Source of the DNA: an uncultured Oscillospiraceae bacterium
GTDB taxonomy: Bacteria; Bacillota; Clostridia; Oscillospirales; Oscillospiraceae
Reading direction: 5' to 3'
DNA length: 6,814 nt
Assembly: GCA_910585265.1 (NCBI GenBank)
Contig: CAJUCA010000099.1
Coordinates: 1 to 6,814 of the forward strand
A program made the translations under genes and the position numbers. A model generated the notes under the pieces. That model had not been told where the DNA came from and searched no databases. It saw only the letters and a program-made list of their open reading frames with translations. Each line of letters opens with the position of its first letter. Position 1 is the stretch's first letter. This document shows positions 6,171-6,814 of this stretch, in pieces.

Positions 6171-6814
6171 ATGAGCGACATGAAAAAGATTGTGTTGGCG
6201 GATGCCTCTGAGGAATTTCGCCGGATGCTGGCGGAGCTGGTGGCGGAGGAGCCGGACCTGACCGTGGCGGGGGAGACGGCCAGCGGCGAGGAGCTGCTGG
6301 AGCTCATTTCCACCCAGCGGCCCGACGTGGTGGTGCTGGATCTGCTGCTGACGGGGATGGACGGGCTGGAGGCGTTGGAGCAGATCGGGAAGCTGGGCGC
6401 GGCCCGCCCCAGGACGCTGGTGCTGTCCGCCTTCGGCGGCTCCGCCCTGGCCGAGCAGATCTCCCAGAGCGGCGGGGACTACTGTATGCTGAAGCCCTGC
6501 CGCGCCCAGGCGGTGATTGAGCGCACCCGGCGGCTCACCGCCGCCCCCAGCCTGGAGGACGTGCGGGAGGAGGCCAAGGCCCGGGACCTGGAGCGGCAGG
6601 TCACCGCCATCATCCACGAGATCGGCGTGCCCGCCCACATCAAGGGCTACCAGTACCTCCGGGAGGCCATCACCCTGGCGGTGGGGGACATGGAGGTGAT
6701 CAACGCGGTGACCAAGGTGCTCTACCCCGCGGTGGCGAAAAAGTTCGGCACCACCGCCAGCCGGGTGGAGCGGGCCATCCGCCACGCCATCGAGGTGGCC
6801 TGGGACCGGGGCGA
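6171..6814 (+). CDS. spo0A: Sporulation master regulator Spo0A (3' end outside the window)
   Basis: A response regulator that, when phosphorylated through the sporulation phosphorelay or by orphan kinases, binds 0A boxes and controls entry into sporulation. The first 214 codons are present; the family is normally about 260-275 residues, so some 50 or more are cut off. Residues 1-125 are the receiver domain, with phospho-acceptor D57 in VVVLDLLL, S86 and K108 in LKPC. Residues about 143-214 are the DNA-binding domain and are nearly identical to B. subtilis: IIHEIGVPAHIKGY (147-160), TKVLYP (181-186) and TTASRVERAIRHAIEVAW (194-211). The receiver is odd: the acidic pair reads DA (11-12) instead of DD, and TG (61-62) follows the acceptor where many have PH. 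Shine-Dalgarno AAGGA (6158-6162) is 8 bases before the ATG. The usual upstream neighbour spoIVB is absent; a divergent pullulanase gene is there instead. Confidence 0.95.
   Translation, partial: MSDMKKIVLADASEEFRRMLAELVAEEPDLTVAGETASGEELLELISTQRPDVVVLDLLLTGMDGLEALEQIGKLGAARPRTLVLSAFGGSALAEQISQSGGDYCMLKPCRAQAVIERTRRLTAAPSLEDVREEAKARDLERQVTAIIHEIGVPAHIKGYQYLREAITLAVGDMEVINAVTKVLYPAVAKKFGTTASRVERAIRHAIEVAWDRG

Noticed and set aside
6108..6785. Minus-strand open frame opposite spo0A
   Set aside because: Shadow of spo0A, whose plus-strand translation is unmistakable in the DNA-binding domain.

Overview
The window is G+C-rich DNA with strong G/C preference at third codon positions. It reads as a chromosomal segment of an endospore-forming, high-GC Clostridia (Firmicutes). 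The last gene is a recognisable Spo0A. The cell-wall enzymes are of Gram-positive type, and the short hairpin-rich intergenic repeats look like those of gut Oscillospiraceae (Flavonifractor-like genomes). The family-level placement is inference from memory of such genomes, not a search result.

Layout. (1) Positions 1-80 hold a cluster of three hairpins, probably a dispersed intergenic repeat. (2) Positions 107-3659 hold three plus-strand genes that look like one functional set: an ATP-grasp ligase closely resembling the D-aspartate ligase (Asl) of Enterococcus faecium, an aspartate/glutamate-type amino acid racemase, and a MurE-like UDP-MurNAc-tripeptide synthetase of the streptococcal/L-Lys-like branch. 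A second hairpin element lies between the ligase and the racemase; the racemase and MurE genes are 18 bases apart. (3) A perfect 13-bp hairpin at 3670-3699 sits between convergent genes and can end transcription from both sides. (4) A minus-strand type I pullulanase (pulA) fills 3716-5719. (5) A 451-base divergent intergenic region (5720-6170) carries promoter-like sequences for pulA and spo0A. (6) spo0A starts at 6171 and runs off the right end.

How the genes work together. The first three make a coherent pathway: the racemase supplies D-aspartate, MurE adds the third stem residue to UDP-MurNAc-dipeptide, and the ATP-grasp enzyme attaches D-Asp to the side-chain amine of that residue. This would give an L-Lys-D-Asp type (A4alpha) cross-bridge, as in E. 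faecium. The caveat is that the MurE specificity loop reads EDSG where meso-DAP enzymes have DNPR, so the third residue cannot be assigned from sequence. Pullulanase (intracellular alpha-1,6-glucan debranching) and Spo0A (sporulation master regulator) are separate functions that share a divergent promoter region.
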